DNA of 64,000 bases, from positions 11,391,717 through 11,455,716 of the forward strand of contig NC_088305.1 of NCBI RefSeq assembly GCF_032854445.1, given 5' to 3'. The notes under the pieces were generated by a model that saw only the letters and a program-made list of their open reading frames with translations, was not told where the DNA came from and did not search any database. The DNA comes from Liolophura sinensis (taxonomy: Eukaryota; Mollusca; Polyplacophora; Chitonida; Chitonidae). Shown here one piece after another: positions 54,300-64,000 of this stretch (the stretch's first letter is position 1; each line of letters starts with the position of its first letter). The translations under genes and the position numbers were made by a program.

Positions 54300-56760
54300 T
54301 TCTTCACGGTGGTCTTTTTGGCCTTTTTGGCCTTTTTGATGTTGTGGCCGCTGGCCTCGAGAATACTGTACATCTTCGGGCACAGGTCGATGTATTCGGA
54401 TATTGGGCGCCCTGCACACTCACCCTTCATCTTACCCAACACCATCTTGTTCGCCATGCTTTGCAGTGGGTGGTCTTTTGAGTAGTCAGACGTGTCACAG
54501 AGGTCTGCATGCCTGGCCATATCCCTGTACACATCATCTGTTTGGGTTTCCAGGAGCAGGCTGGAGTGTAGAAGAACGCTCTCCATACTGAGCCTTCATC
54601 TGGTTGTAGTAGAAGTCATACATCAGGTGTTTGGAGAGGTCGAGGATGCGGTTGACCACTAGGCGGCTCTTGTGGACCTGGATTGCTGCAAGATCATCGT
54701 CGAATATGTTGGCTTGGGCGAAGGGTGGGCTTGCTATCAAATGGCGCAGGTTACCTTCCTCACTTGCTCGCACCAGCTTAGCATCGACCCGTTTTTCTGA
54801 GGTTCTCCATCGTCTTCCCAAAGACACTGTTCTTCATGAGCTTGTAGAGGTCCTTCGGAGCTCCGTGTTCATCCGAATATAGAGCTCCACCCAGGGGCCC
54901 TGCTCGAATCTGAGGGTGCGGTGAATATTTTTCACGCGCATGTCGAGAGACAGATACAGCTGCAGGTTCTGGTAGTGGAGCTTATAGCTGTCCTGGTCGC
55001 GGAGGTACATGTACCAGCTTTTCAACCTCGTTGGCGCTACCCCTGTCGCCGGTGAGATCCAGCTCATACTCCGACATCCACTCCTTCTGGACCACCATGC
55101 ACTCTGGTGCTAGCGGATATGAGTGCGCCTCGTGGAGCTCCTCTGGGTACTCCAGGTCCACCTCAAGGATGAAGCCCTCAAGGCTGCTCGCTGGGAGCTC
55201 TGCTACCGCTTTTGTGATTTGATCGCAGTTTTCCACCCACTGAAAGCCACTTGTTGGCAGTGGCTGGCTCATATCCCAGCCGTACAGGTTGTTGGCGTCG
55301 AGGCAGATAATGTGGTTGATCGGCTTCTCAGGCTTATAACCCTCGACCAGGGGATTGTTCGCCTGGGCATGCCGTTTGGACACCATGGAGATGCCACCAC
55401 GCATTCCTTTCTCGATGAAGAGATGCTGGTCATAGTCTGTGAGCAGCTCGAGCTCCATTCCCGTCGTCTTGAACAGAGCATCCCAAGACAAGCCGGGGTT
55501 GGTGTAGTAGTGGGCGTAGCCGAGGCCATACTGCCTCAGGCAAGTCTTCCGAAAGGTCTCGAAGACATCCGCCAGTAGTAGGACATCAGTGCGGTTGTAG
55601 AGGTCATGGTAGTCCCCCAGAGTCGTGCATCCGAAGACTTTCCAGACCAGTTGTGCATGGGCATAATCCTCATTGCCAGTGTGCGTGTCCGAGAGCTTGC
55701 TGTAGAATGCCTCTTTTAGGAGGAGCTTATGCTCTGTGAAACGCTCCCAGGAGTCCATGTACTCGTATGGGTAGATGCTTTTTTGCATCAAAAGCTCAAA
55801 AGCCGCTGGTTGGGTTCATACGTGATCTGGAATGTTTCTGGCTGGTTGGCTGTCACCAGCTTTTCGAACGATGCCAGCAGGAACTGTGCACTGTCGATGA
55901 AGTGGAGCTGCCCCAGAGAGAAGGAGATGTACTTCTCCGTGTTGTTAAGGATGCAGGACATGCGACCTTCCACCTTCGAAATGGGCTGCTTCAGCAGGTG
56001 GAAGTCATAGCTCTGCAAATTGTGGGAGACCACTGGTGTGTTGGTGGTTTTGGGGCTTAGCTTCAGCTTCAGGTTGCAGGCGTTATACCCCGTTATTTTC
56101 CTGTGATGTGGCAGAGTCCAGTTGCACTGCAACTACAAGTGACTTTTCACAGACGTGGCAGGTCTTGACGGTGTTGTAGGCCTGCCAGTCCTTTTGTGTC
56201 ATCCTCATAGCCTTTGGGTTACTCAACACCGTCTTGATCTTGCGCTCCTCTTCCTACAGTGCTTGAAGGAAATACTCCGCTGCATTTGGGCTGTGATATT
56301 CAACTGACGGCTCTGTCTACCCATCAAGCCGTACCACGATGTAGCAGTAGCTGCAAGACTCATGCTGTTGTGTTTTTCAGGTGTTACTTTTTGTGGGATC
56401 CTGTTCTGGACCCTCGACCTTAGCAGTGAGAGTAGTGAGAGTCTGCGTAGATGATGTAAGGGGCCGGCAGCTGCTTATGGTGGTTCTGGAAGGCTTTGTT
56501 TTTGCCCTCTTCTACCATCTCTACCCCCACAGCGTTCTAGCAGATACCTATGCACACTGGCTTGTGTACCTCCAGCAAGTCCTCCATGGTGTTCCCGTCC
56601 AGGCAACGCTCGCAGAAGTGCTTTTGCTCCCTGTGCTTGCTTTAGTCTTAGAGCAGGCGGTTAAGGCCCTTGACCCAGGTGTAGTGGGAATTGGTGGCAT
56701 TCTCAGTCAAGAGCAGGTTGATGTGGGGCAAGTCCACTAACTGCTGATGCGGTGTACGAT
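54300..56760 (-). pseudogene. Protein-primed family-B DNA polymerase pseudogene
   Basis: Reads right to left. Zinc-finger-like HFCERC (56607-56624) and a CHVC region (about 56150) precede the exonuclease domain (HNLQSYDFHLL, 55994-56025; DYHDLYNRTDVLLL). The palm has motif A DANNLYGWDMSQ (55265-55300) and motif B GKTMENLR (about 54797-54820). The expected motif C (Y-x-DTDS) is replaced by LLHSSLLLE near 54570, with both catalytic aspartates gone. TDDVYRDMA and KMYSIL follow. Frameshifts occur near 55795, 55010, 54850, 54790 and 54575, and stops near 56640. This enzyme copies the element from a protein primer; this copy is dead. Confidence 0.9.
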
Positions 56761-57039
56761 CACGCTTTTTCCCAGCCGAAGACGTTTATAGCCAAGTTGT
56801 TCTGGCACTCGGGTTTTGGGATCTGTGGGACGGGTGTGGGGGAGGGGGGGAGGTCGATCCCTTCGAAGTTGAGGTTATCGTCGGTGGGGTACTGGGTGGG
56901 CCTCTGTGAGTCTTTAGCAGCAGGAAACAGAGCTTACCGGATTGCCCATCGGAGGCAGTTGTTGTCCGTGTACTTTCTATACACACTATGGATAGAAACC
57001 TGGATGGTGTTGTACTAAATACAACGCCAGAACAATAAT

Positions 57040-57650
57040 AATGGGTCATGTTGTATTTAGCTGCTCTTGGACCATTGTCAATGCCCATGAGTCATGTTGT
57101 ATTTAGCTGCTCTTGGAACGTTGTCAATGCCCAATGAGTCATGTTGTATTAGGCTGCTCTTGGACCATTGTCAATGCCAATGGGTCATGTTGTATTTAGC
57201 TGCACTTGGACCATTGTCAATGCCCAATGGGTCATGTTGTATTTAGCTTCTCCTGGACCATTGTCAATGCTCATGGGTCATGTTGAATTTAGCTGCTCTT
57301 GGACCATTGTCAATGCCCTCTGAGTCATGTTGTATTTACCTGCTCTTGGACCATTGTCAACGCCCATGAGTCATTTGTATTTAGCTGCTCTTGAACCATT
57401 GTCAATGCCCAATGGGTCATGTTGTATTTAGCTGCTCTTGGACCATTGTCAATGCTCATGGGTCATGTTGAATTTAGCTGCACTTGGACCATTGTCAATG
57501 CCCTCTGAGTCATGTTGTATTTAGCTGCTCTTGGACCATTGTCAACGCCCATGAGTCATTTGTATTTAGCTGCTCTTGAACCATGGTCAATGCCCATGAG
57601 TCATGTTGTATTTAGCTGCTCTTGGACCATTGCCAATGCCCATAGGTCAT
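57040..57650. repeat. 46-bp minisatellite at the element's right edge
   Basis: About 13 units of 46 bp (GGGTCATGTTGTATTTAGC, TGCTCTTGGACCATTGTC, AATGCCCAT). A four-unit block of about 184 bp, marked by GTTGAATTTAGC and CCCTCTGAGTC, is itself repeated (57270 and 57453). Confidence 0.93.
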
Positions 57651-58800
57651 TCTTCCAGCCAAACCACGTCAGTAACGACCTGTGCAAAATACACGTCAGA
57701 CCCTCTGGTTATGCAATAAAAAACTAACCATTGGTAAACCTGCAAACACTGTCATTGTAGACAAATAACCAATTTTTCATATTTCCAGTACGTCCTTTTA
57801 GTACAATCTGTCCTTTTGCTCACAGTTTTGTGCACATCTTACGTCGCCGTAAATTACCTCAGAAGAACTTTCACTTCGATAAATTCGATAAAGTAGCATA
57901 TGTGATGGTAAATCGAAGACGACCAAAGAGAATACTTGATAGGAACTTACGCTGAAGATCTAAAACATGAATTTAGAGGATCTATATTACATCAATAACT
58001 CCTCTTTCCTTCACTCATAAAACATTTCTCATAGCTGACAGCATTAGACATTTAAATAAACATACAGTCACGTAATCGAAATTAGTGCACATTCATCGCA
58101 CATCTCTGGTGAGAAAATCTCATGGGCGAAATGCTCTGGAGAAATCTTTGGTATGTTTGAAATTGAAGATGGTAAGCAAACTGAAGCATTGGAAGACACA
58201 ATTTATTTACTGGCACTTTTAATCCAAGTCCACAAAGACAACAATGAAGCAGATTTATTCATGTAAATGAGCGTAAAAACGACTTCCATCCGTGTTGACT
58301 GGTCTTGATCTTTGTTTGTCTCCCGCTATCATTTTGTTTGTCGTTGTGGAAATGTACTTTCACAGTCTGTGCCAACCTCAATCATCTCATAATTTTACGT
58401 ATCAGATGTGATGTCCTGTAATTTGTATGTTCATTTACGCTTGCAATCTGCACGAGTTTTTTTATTTAAAATTAATATGTGTTATTAACATTTTAACTCG
58501 AGGTTAATGCGTGTCTATTCATCGCGTGTTTAATTAATTTATATTAAAATGTTTAACACATGGAGGAGTCTTTGTGGCCCTCCCACCCCCAGCCCTCGCC
58601 TCAAAAAAAATGACCATGTATAGATTTCAACTTTCTTTATCATTAGGGTTTCCGGGGCGATACAAGAATAACATGCGTGTTTGAGTACAAACTGTTCAAA
58701 ACGCTAATGTTTGTGTTTATGAGGCACCTGTTACAAACGATTTGTAAGATTTGAGTTTTGCAAACCTGTTTGTAATAAAATACACATACACATGTTTCAG
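57651..58800. other. Intron or intergenic, no supported gene
   Basis: AT-rich; no exon or known repeat recognised. A minus-strand ORF (58927-58643) is antisense to the domain exon at 58801. Confidence 0.4.
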
Positions 58801-58911
58801 GGTGTACCTTTGATGGAAGGACGTACCCCATTGGCGAGAATTTTCTCAAAGACTGCAACGAATGTATTTGTAATACGAATGGCCAGGTGACCTGCACAGA
58901 CAAACCATGTG
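58801..58911 (+). CDS. Domain 4 exon
   Basis: Acceptor ATGTTTCAG, donor GTAAGT, 111 bp. CTFDGRTYPIGENF, DCNECICNTNG, CTDKPC. Confidence 0.9.
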
Positions 58912-61900
58912 GTAAGTAAATCTCCATTTATTTGCTGTGGTTATAGCCCACTATGGCCACAGTTGGACTACGGTCCGAACTCTCAAATGCCTTTCGACTA
59001 AGAGAATAAGAGTGCAACTTTGTTCGAAGACGAGCTCCCTTCAAGACATGCAGAAATTCAGCCTCTTTTAGAGTTCTAGATCAGTGATGGGGAAAATGAT
59101 TCAGAAGTTTTGTAAGGTACAAGTACATGAGCAGATCATCGGAGGTTACTGAATGAGTCTGTCACCAGACTTCGTGTGGTCTCTACTCCACATGGACATC
59201 ATTGTTTTAATAAACAAAAACAATAACAAGCTGAAACGCCCCACTTCTTGGCAAAGTGAAATGACAAGAGACTTAATTTGATAGACACGGTGCTATGGAA
59301 AACATATATAGCTCTATGTAAACTAAGACTGAAGTATTTCACCTGATCAGCAATACACACAGGGAGCATTCTATTTTGAAGCTGTACAAAACATTTTTAT
59401 TGTATTGTGCTTATTTTTTAAAATTTATTAGACATATATCTTTCCCAGTTTTATTTGTTGAGTACATGATGTAGTCCTGACTTCGTTTCTCAGAAATACC
59501 TTACCCTATAATTAAAAAAAAAACATACCCATATCTCGGAAATACCTTACCCTATAAATAATAAAACATACCCGTATCTCGGAAATACTTTACCCCATAA
59601 TTACCCTATAGTTAATAAAACACACCCATATCTCAAAATACCTTATCTATAATTACCCTATTATTATTGAAACATACCCATATCTCCGAAATACCTTACC
59701 CTATAATTAATAAAACATACCCATATCTCAGAATATTTAATTAATATAATTAATAAAACATATGGCTATCTTGTGGCATCTCTTGTATATTTCAGCTTGC
59801 AGAGTTAATGAAAGAAACTATGATATTGGAGAGAGATTTAATTCAGACTGCAACGTGTGTACTTGTAAAGAATCGGGTGCCGTATCATGTACTAATGAGA
59901 TTTGTGGTAGGTATTGACGTTCAAGCTTTATCTTTGTGATGGATTAAACAACATGTGTGTCATTTAGCGTCATCGACGCCAACTTTTCGTTGAACGCTTA
60001 AAGTTATATGACTCAAACCGACTTGTCTCATATATACCATGTGCATTTCTGTCGATCTCGTCAGAGGCAAGTCTGAACTGACTGTTGCTTGCAAAGGCAT
60101 GCCATGGTACATCGTACAGCAGTATGATCAAGATGGAGTGCGATGGCGTGTGCGTGTATTTTAGTGGAACTTTTATGCCAAAATTAATGTGATATGGAAG
60201 TTTTCACCAACTGTTAACAAATGTTTTTCATGAAAACTGAATTTACCCTCTAATGACAATAATAACTGACCCTGCTTGATCCCTGCTGCAGATTCTTCTG
60301 TGTTAACTGTTGTAGAGCAGCTATCCCTACGTGGCAATCCTATGGACTGATACTTGGATCCTGTGTACTTGTTTTTCTTCAGAACTTTTCCAAAAATTAT
60401 TTGTTACACTATATATGAAGATCATATCGTTTTTGTTAATCATCTTGCGGATCTTTAACTTTCACAAATTATCTGCGGTCTACATTTTACTGCCGATATA
60501 GATATGGCTTACGGGAGGAGAACCTGGACATTTGTGTGTAAACATTTACCAGGCGCGGATGATAAGTAAATTATATCGAATGCGTCAGCTGATTATTTTT
60601 GCTGTATGTTTGTCTCCAGGATGTGACCGACCAAATGGTCCGAGGCTCAGCATTGGAGAGACGTATAATGTCGATTGCAATGAATGTATCTGCAATGCTA
60701 ATGGTCAAATCACCTGTACCAACCGTGCCTGCTGTGAGTCTCTCATTTATTTATTCATTTATTTACTTACTTATTTATTTAAAAGTTGTTCTACGCCGCA
60801 CTCAGGAATGTTTCAATTATACATGCACGACGGCGTCCAAGGTTTTGGTGTAAGGAAACCGTACATAGTCCGTGAGAATCTCTCGTTTTTACAGAACATA
60901 CATTAAGATGGTGTTGAGACAGAGGTAATGGATAATCGTACATTTCCGTCAGTGATTTTTTACGAAAAAATGGATTATGAGGTGCAACACGTTTTATATA
61001 TGTATTTGTGTCTTCTGGATGCTTTGAGTTTCATAAATTTACGTGTGTTACGTATTCTGGATGCACCATTCATCGTACGTGTGTGTGTGTGCGTTACGTT
61101 TTCTAGAAGCACCATTCATCGTACGTGTACGTGTGTTACATTTTCTAGATGCATCACTCATCGTACGTGTGCGTTTGTTACGTTTTCTAGATGCACCATT
61201 CATCGTACATGTGCGTGTGTTACGTTTTTTAGATGCACCATTCATCGTATATGTACGTTTGTTACGTATTCTAGGTGCACCACTCATTGTGCATGTACGT
61301 GTGTTGGGTTTTCTAGATGTACCATTCATCGTACATGTGCGTGTGTTATGTATTCTAGGTGCACCCTGGGTTATGTATACATATATATAGTCCATTTTCC
61401 AGTGCAGTTCATATCAAGGGTTGTGTTTCGCAGATTGATTCCAAATAGAACACTTTTGATATATAGGACCTACATGTATGTTGTTTTCTGGAGGGAACAA
61501 ACCCAACCCTGCCGAATAATGGTGTCCGAGGTTTTTATCCATGGCGTTCAGTATTTGATCCCTGTGGGCTCATCCCTGATCGAGGATCAGGTGAAACATT
61601 TTTGAGTGAGGCGTCAAACACTTGGAAATAAATAAACAATGGCCTGGATATTTGTGATATATATACACTGTCCATATATCACAGACGGAAAGTTGAATAT
61701 TTTTAATGTTTATTTGATTTTTACAGCGTGTACCAGAGCTGACGGTCGGTCCATCCGGATTGGAGATTCTTACCCTGATGACTGTAACACGTGTACCTGT
61801 AATGAGAATGGCGTTATTACCTGTACTGAAAACCCATGCTGTGAGTTCAGATTAAAGACCACTGAAAACATTCGATTTAATAATTCACTCTATTCTGAAT

Positions 61901-63804
61901 CTCTAAAAAAGTTGACGATCCTCTGTGAGTGGTAATGATAGATAAAATATAGCTATAACACGTGACAAAAGGTAAAATATTGTTTGCACAGAATGACTGT
62001 TACATTCGAACATGCAACACATAACAACGCATTAAATTTTTTTAAAAATGGATTTTCTGAGCTGACAGCTTTTCGTTTTCTTTTTTTCAATTATCTCAAC
62101 TTAAGTTTAACTCTACTTCCAATAATCATGTAGGTGAAGCATATTACTGTCATTGGGTGTTCTCTCTCTTATGACGGTAAAGAAAGAAACGTGGTACGAG
62201 AGTCAGTTATTGCTTAAACGTTGTTTTGGGCATGTCTCTTATTAATTTCAAAAACTTTTTATGTCAGTTTGACATAACATTGTTTGAACATGTTTTCAGC
62301 ACTTTCGTTATGGCATTCATTTTTTACCACTTTGCTGATATATTAATGGCATTATTGTAAAAAAGAATCACAATTACATCATTTAGTTCCATTTCTACTG
62401 GGGATATACTTGTATTAGTAGCATAATTAAAAGAAGGAATAACATTTACCTTAGTCGCCTCCGTTTGTAGACAGAATATACTATGGCATTAATAGCAGAA
62501 AGAATGACATTCACACTATTTTTGTCAGTTTGTACCCGGGATAACGGAGCTAGGATTGAAATCGGCGGTGTCTACGATTTTGACTGTAACAAGTGCACGT
62601 GCCAGCCCTCAGGGAGAATTACCTGCACAGACAGTCCATGCGGTAAGTATGTCCAGACCGTTGTCATGGGGACGAGAGTATCACACGCCCGTGCATGCGC
62701 ACTGTCAAGTGTAATTTCACCTTATACATCGGACATACCAACTGTCCTAAATGTCTACAGCTGCGACGAGAGGATGTGTTAGCATCAGTGGAATGATGTT
62801 TCGCGTCGTGCAATAAAAGACTTGTGATATGTAAGTCCTATGTCACACCCAGCGCCACCTTTTGAGAGTGGAAAATCTGCCGATACCCCATTTAATCACG
62901 AATAACGAGAAAACACTGAAAAAGTACCAGGCATCGGTGATGCTGTCCACTATCAGAACCCGCTTTATTCCTTCATGTATACAACACCAAAGATTACAAC
63001 ATGAAAAGTAACAGGCAATCGGTGTTACCAGGTAATGTTGTATGAAAACTAGGAAAGGCAAGTGCGTGCTACCGGGGACTAACCAACAACAACAAGGCAT
63101 AGAAGCTCCTTGATTGGTTAAAATACACGGCCTCATTAACATGTACATTTAACATTTAGAAAACATTTCATATCTAACTTATGTCTCCTGCAGGAGATGG
63201 AAAAAAAACAAAATAATCGAAACTTTGTAGTTGTGACCAGTGATGTTTAGCTGCACATTCTGCCAAATTGACTACATGTCATAACTGTGGGAACATTCAA
63301 ACTCATACCCCTGTAGAGGTCGATTTCTTTTGAGTTGTAGGCCACAAATTAACCCCCCCCCCCCTCCCCCCCCAAAAAATAGATCGTCCAGTTCATTTAT
63401 TAGGCTTTCCTTACCGACCAGATTTGACCAATCAAATGAAGGACTGTGCATTTAGAAAACAATTGAGGGTATGACGTCACTCTTTGCGAGAATTCCTTAT
63501 GTGGGAAAAACGCTGGCCGTAGATTTGTATTTATATCAACGATAACAGTACCGTAATATATTGCTAGGCTCCCACTGAATGGAAACGCAATTGCGAATAC
63601 AAACTTCAGATACATTTTCTTCTACATACATATGCAAATGAACAAGAACTTTGTTGCTTTCCTGAACCTACCTTTTGTGTTGTGTCAATTCAGAATGTAC
63701 AGATAGCGGGAAGAAGTATAAAATCGGCGATTCCTTCATCAAGGACTGTAACCGCTGTAACTGCCTGCAGGGAGGAATTATCGGCTGTACAAACAATATC
63801 TGCT
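58801..63804 (+). CDS. Six further six-cysteine domain exons (gene open at right edge)
   Basis: Six exons of 111 or 114 bp, all phase 1-1, each one complete six-cysteine domain; spacing about 0.7-1.1 kb. No signal exon or stop exon is seen in this part. They may continue copy 2 across the virus-like remnant, or form the middle of another gene starting in the 51.5-58.8 kb gap. Two subfamilies exist: 114-bp exons (domains 6, 7, 8 and domain 3 of the duplicates) share C-x-R-x-[ND]-G and one or two extra residues; 111-bp exons do not. This points to repeated exon duplication. Confidence 0.7.
59500..59760. repeat. About 45-bp minisatellite before domain 5
   Basis: Five to six uneven units: ACATACCCATATCTCGGAAA, TACCTTACCCTATAATTAA, TAAAAC. 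Ends about 35 bp before the domain 5 acceptor. Confidence 0.85.
59796..59906 (+). CDS. Domain 5 exon
   Basis: Acceptor ATATTTCAG, donor GTAGGT, 111 bp. CRVNERNYDIGERF, DCNVCTCKESG, CTNEIC. Confidence 0.9.
60620..60733 (+). CDS. Domain 6 exon
   Basis: Acceptor GTCTCCAG, donor GTGAGT, 114 bp. CDRPNGPRLSIGETY, DCNECICNANG, CTNRAC. The open frame continues upstream through the T-rich tract but that is intron. Confidence 0.9.
60757..60880 (-). repeat. Diverged SINE-A fragment after domain 6
   Basis: TTATTTATTCATTTATTTAC, then CTACGCCGCACTCAGGAATG and GGCGTCCAAGGTTTTGG; truncated and old. Confidence 0.6.
61041..61370. repeat. 42-bp minisatellite between domains 6 and 7
   Basis: About eight units of 42 bp (CATCGTACGTGTGCG, TTTGTTACGTTTTC, TAGATGCACCATT). 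Since 42 is a multiple of 3, a 14-residue periodic translation appears in several frames on both strands, including a 225-codon plus-strand ORF (60928-61605). I treat it as non-coding. Confidence 0.9.
61727..61840 (+). CDS. Domain 7 exon
   Basis: Acceptor TTTTTACAG, donor GTGAGT, 114 bp. CTRADGRSIRIGDSY, DCNTCTCNENG, CTENPC. Confidence 0.92.
61860..62500. other. Intron between domains 7 and 8
   Basis: AT-rich, nothing recognised. Confidence 0.4.
62529..62642 (+). CDS. Domain 8 exon
   Basis: Acceptor TTTGTCAG, donor GTAAGT, 114 bp. CTRDNGARIEIGGVY, DCNKCTCQPSG, CTDSPC. Confidence 0.92.
62650..63690. other. Intron between domains 8 and 9
   Basis: No exon seen. Contains a C-rich run at 63353-63374 and several unremarkable ORFs. 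Confidence 0.4.
63694..63804 (+). CDS. Domain 9 exon
   Basis: Acceptor CAATTCAG, donor GTAAGT, 111 bp. CTDSGKKYKIGDSF, DCNRCNCLQGG, CTNNIC. An intact donor at its end shows the gene continues past the window. Confidence 0.92.
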
Positions 63805-64000
63805 GTAAGTATTTACATTGGCATACATAAAATAAGACACGCAGCAATTTGGCTTATGACTTGTACTTCCTCCCTGAGCCAGTTCGCGTTTGACATCGTG
63901 TTACACTGCGCAGGTGTGAAACAGCTTTACCACACAGTAGCGAATAAAACAACTTAAAATTTAAAGTAACGTGTGTATAACCACAAAATATCGCTTATGT

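Larger units (their letters stand above)
52610..57040. mobile_element. Degenerate Polinton/Maverick or adintovirus-like element
   Basis: About 4.4 kb, visibly GC-richer than its surroundings, holding broken genes for a major capsid protein and packaging ATPase (+) and a protein-primed family-B DNA polymerase (-). This set is typical of Polinton/Maverick elements and adintoviruses. No integrase, protease or penton was seen, and no terminal inverted repeats could be identified, so it is a deleted remnant. All genes carry stops and frameshifts. Confidence 0.85.

Noticed and set aside
55123-55578. Plus-strand 151-codon ORF and similar long plus-strand ORFs at 54.2-56.7 kb
   Set aside because: Antisense shadows of the minus-strand polymerase pseudogene in GC-rich sequence.
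60532-60733. Open frame with leader-like MRQLIIFAVCLSP before domain 6, and a similar one (MTFTLFLSV) before domain 8 at 62483
   Set aside because: These read through the T-rich tract and acceptor AG before each domain exon; poly-pyrimidine codes for Phe/Leu and imitates a signal peptide. Splice sites and phase match the other domain exons.
60928-61605. 225-codon plus-strand ORF with a 14-residue Cys-rich repeat
   Set aside because: Produced by the 42-bp minisatellite; open also in other frames and on the other strand.
63353-63374. C-rich run as an i-motif or G-quadruplex site
   Set aside because: A plain homopolymer-like run in an intron; no further support.

Overview
The window is animal nuclear DNA: AT-rich, with small exons joined by GT-AG introns and dense short interspersed repeats. 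Nothing bacterial (no operons, no Shine-Dalgarno sites, no CRISPR) was seen. Two tRNA-headed SINE families, many minisatellites, an integrated Polinton/adintovirus-like element and a gene made of repeated six-cysteine exons together suggest a lophotrochozoan invertebrate, probably a mollusc or brachiopod. The species cannot be fixed from the sequence.

Layout. 1-16.0 kb: intergenic, with no gene I can support; it holds minisatellites (31-bp at 1.6-2.5 kb, 16-bp at 5.8-5.9 kb), SINE copies and MITE-like inverted-repeat elements. 16.03-16.66 kb: a long imperfect palindrome (foldback element) with two perfect TGACGTCA sites, ending 80 bp before a start codon. 16.74-39.96 kb (+): a complete 20-exon gene for Elongator complex protein 2 (ELP2), a double WD40 propeller scaffold needed for tRNA wobble-uridine modification. 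All intron phases close to an 841-codon protein except for three one-base indels in homopolymer runs of exons 12 and 13. Intron 6 carries a 1.3-kb minisatellite seeded by the exon 6 splice junction.

40-44.1 kb: intergenic with SINEs (one nested inside another) and a degenerate minisatellite. 44.18-52.61 kb: a tandem duplication of about 4.2 kb; each copy has a signal-peptide exon and three single-domain six-cysteine exons (pacifastin-like, also similar to the first half of a VWC domain). 52.61-57.04 kb: a degenerate, GC-richer Polinton/adintovirus-like remnant with capsid, packaging-ATPase and protein-primed family-B polymerase pseudogenes, followed by a 46-bp minisatellite. 58.8-63.8 kb: six more six-cysteine exons, all with phase 1-1 introns; the gene probably continues past the right edge.

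ELP2 is a housekeeping gene. The six-cysteine locus is a secreted, modular, evolving protein family: its two duplicate copies differ much more in some coding exons than in the introns beside them, and the remnant virus-like element sits exactly at the duplication boundary. These are the most interesting parts of the window.
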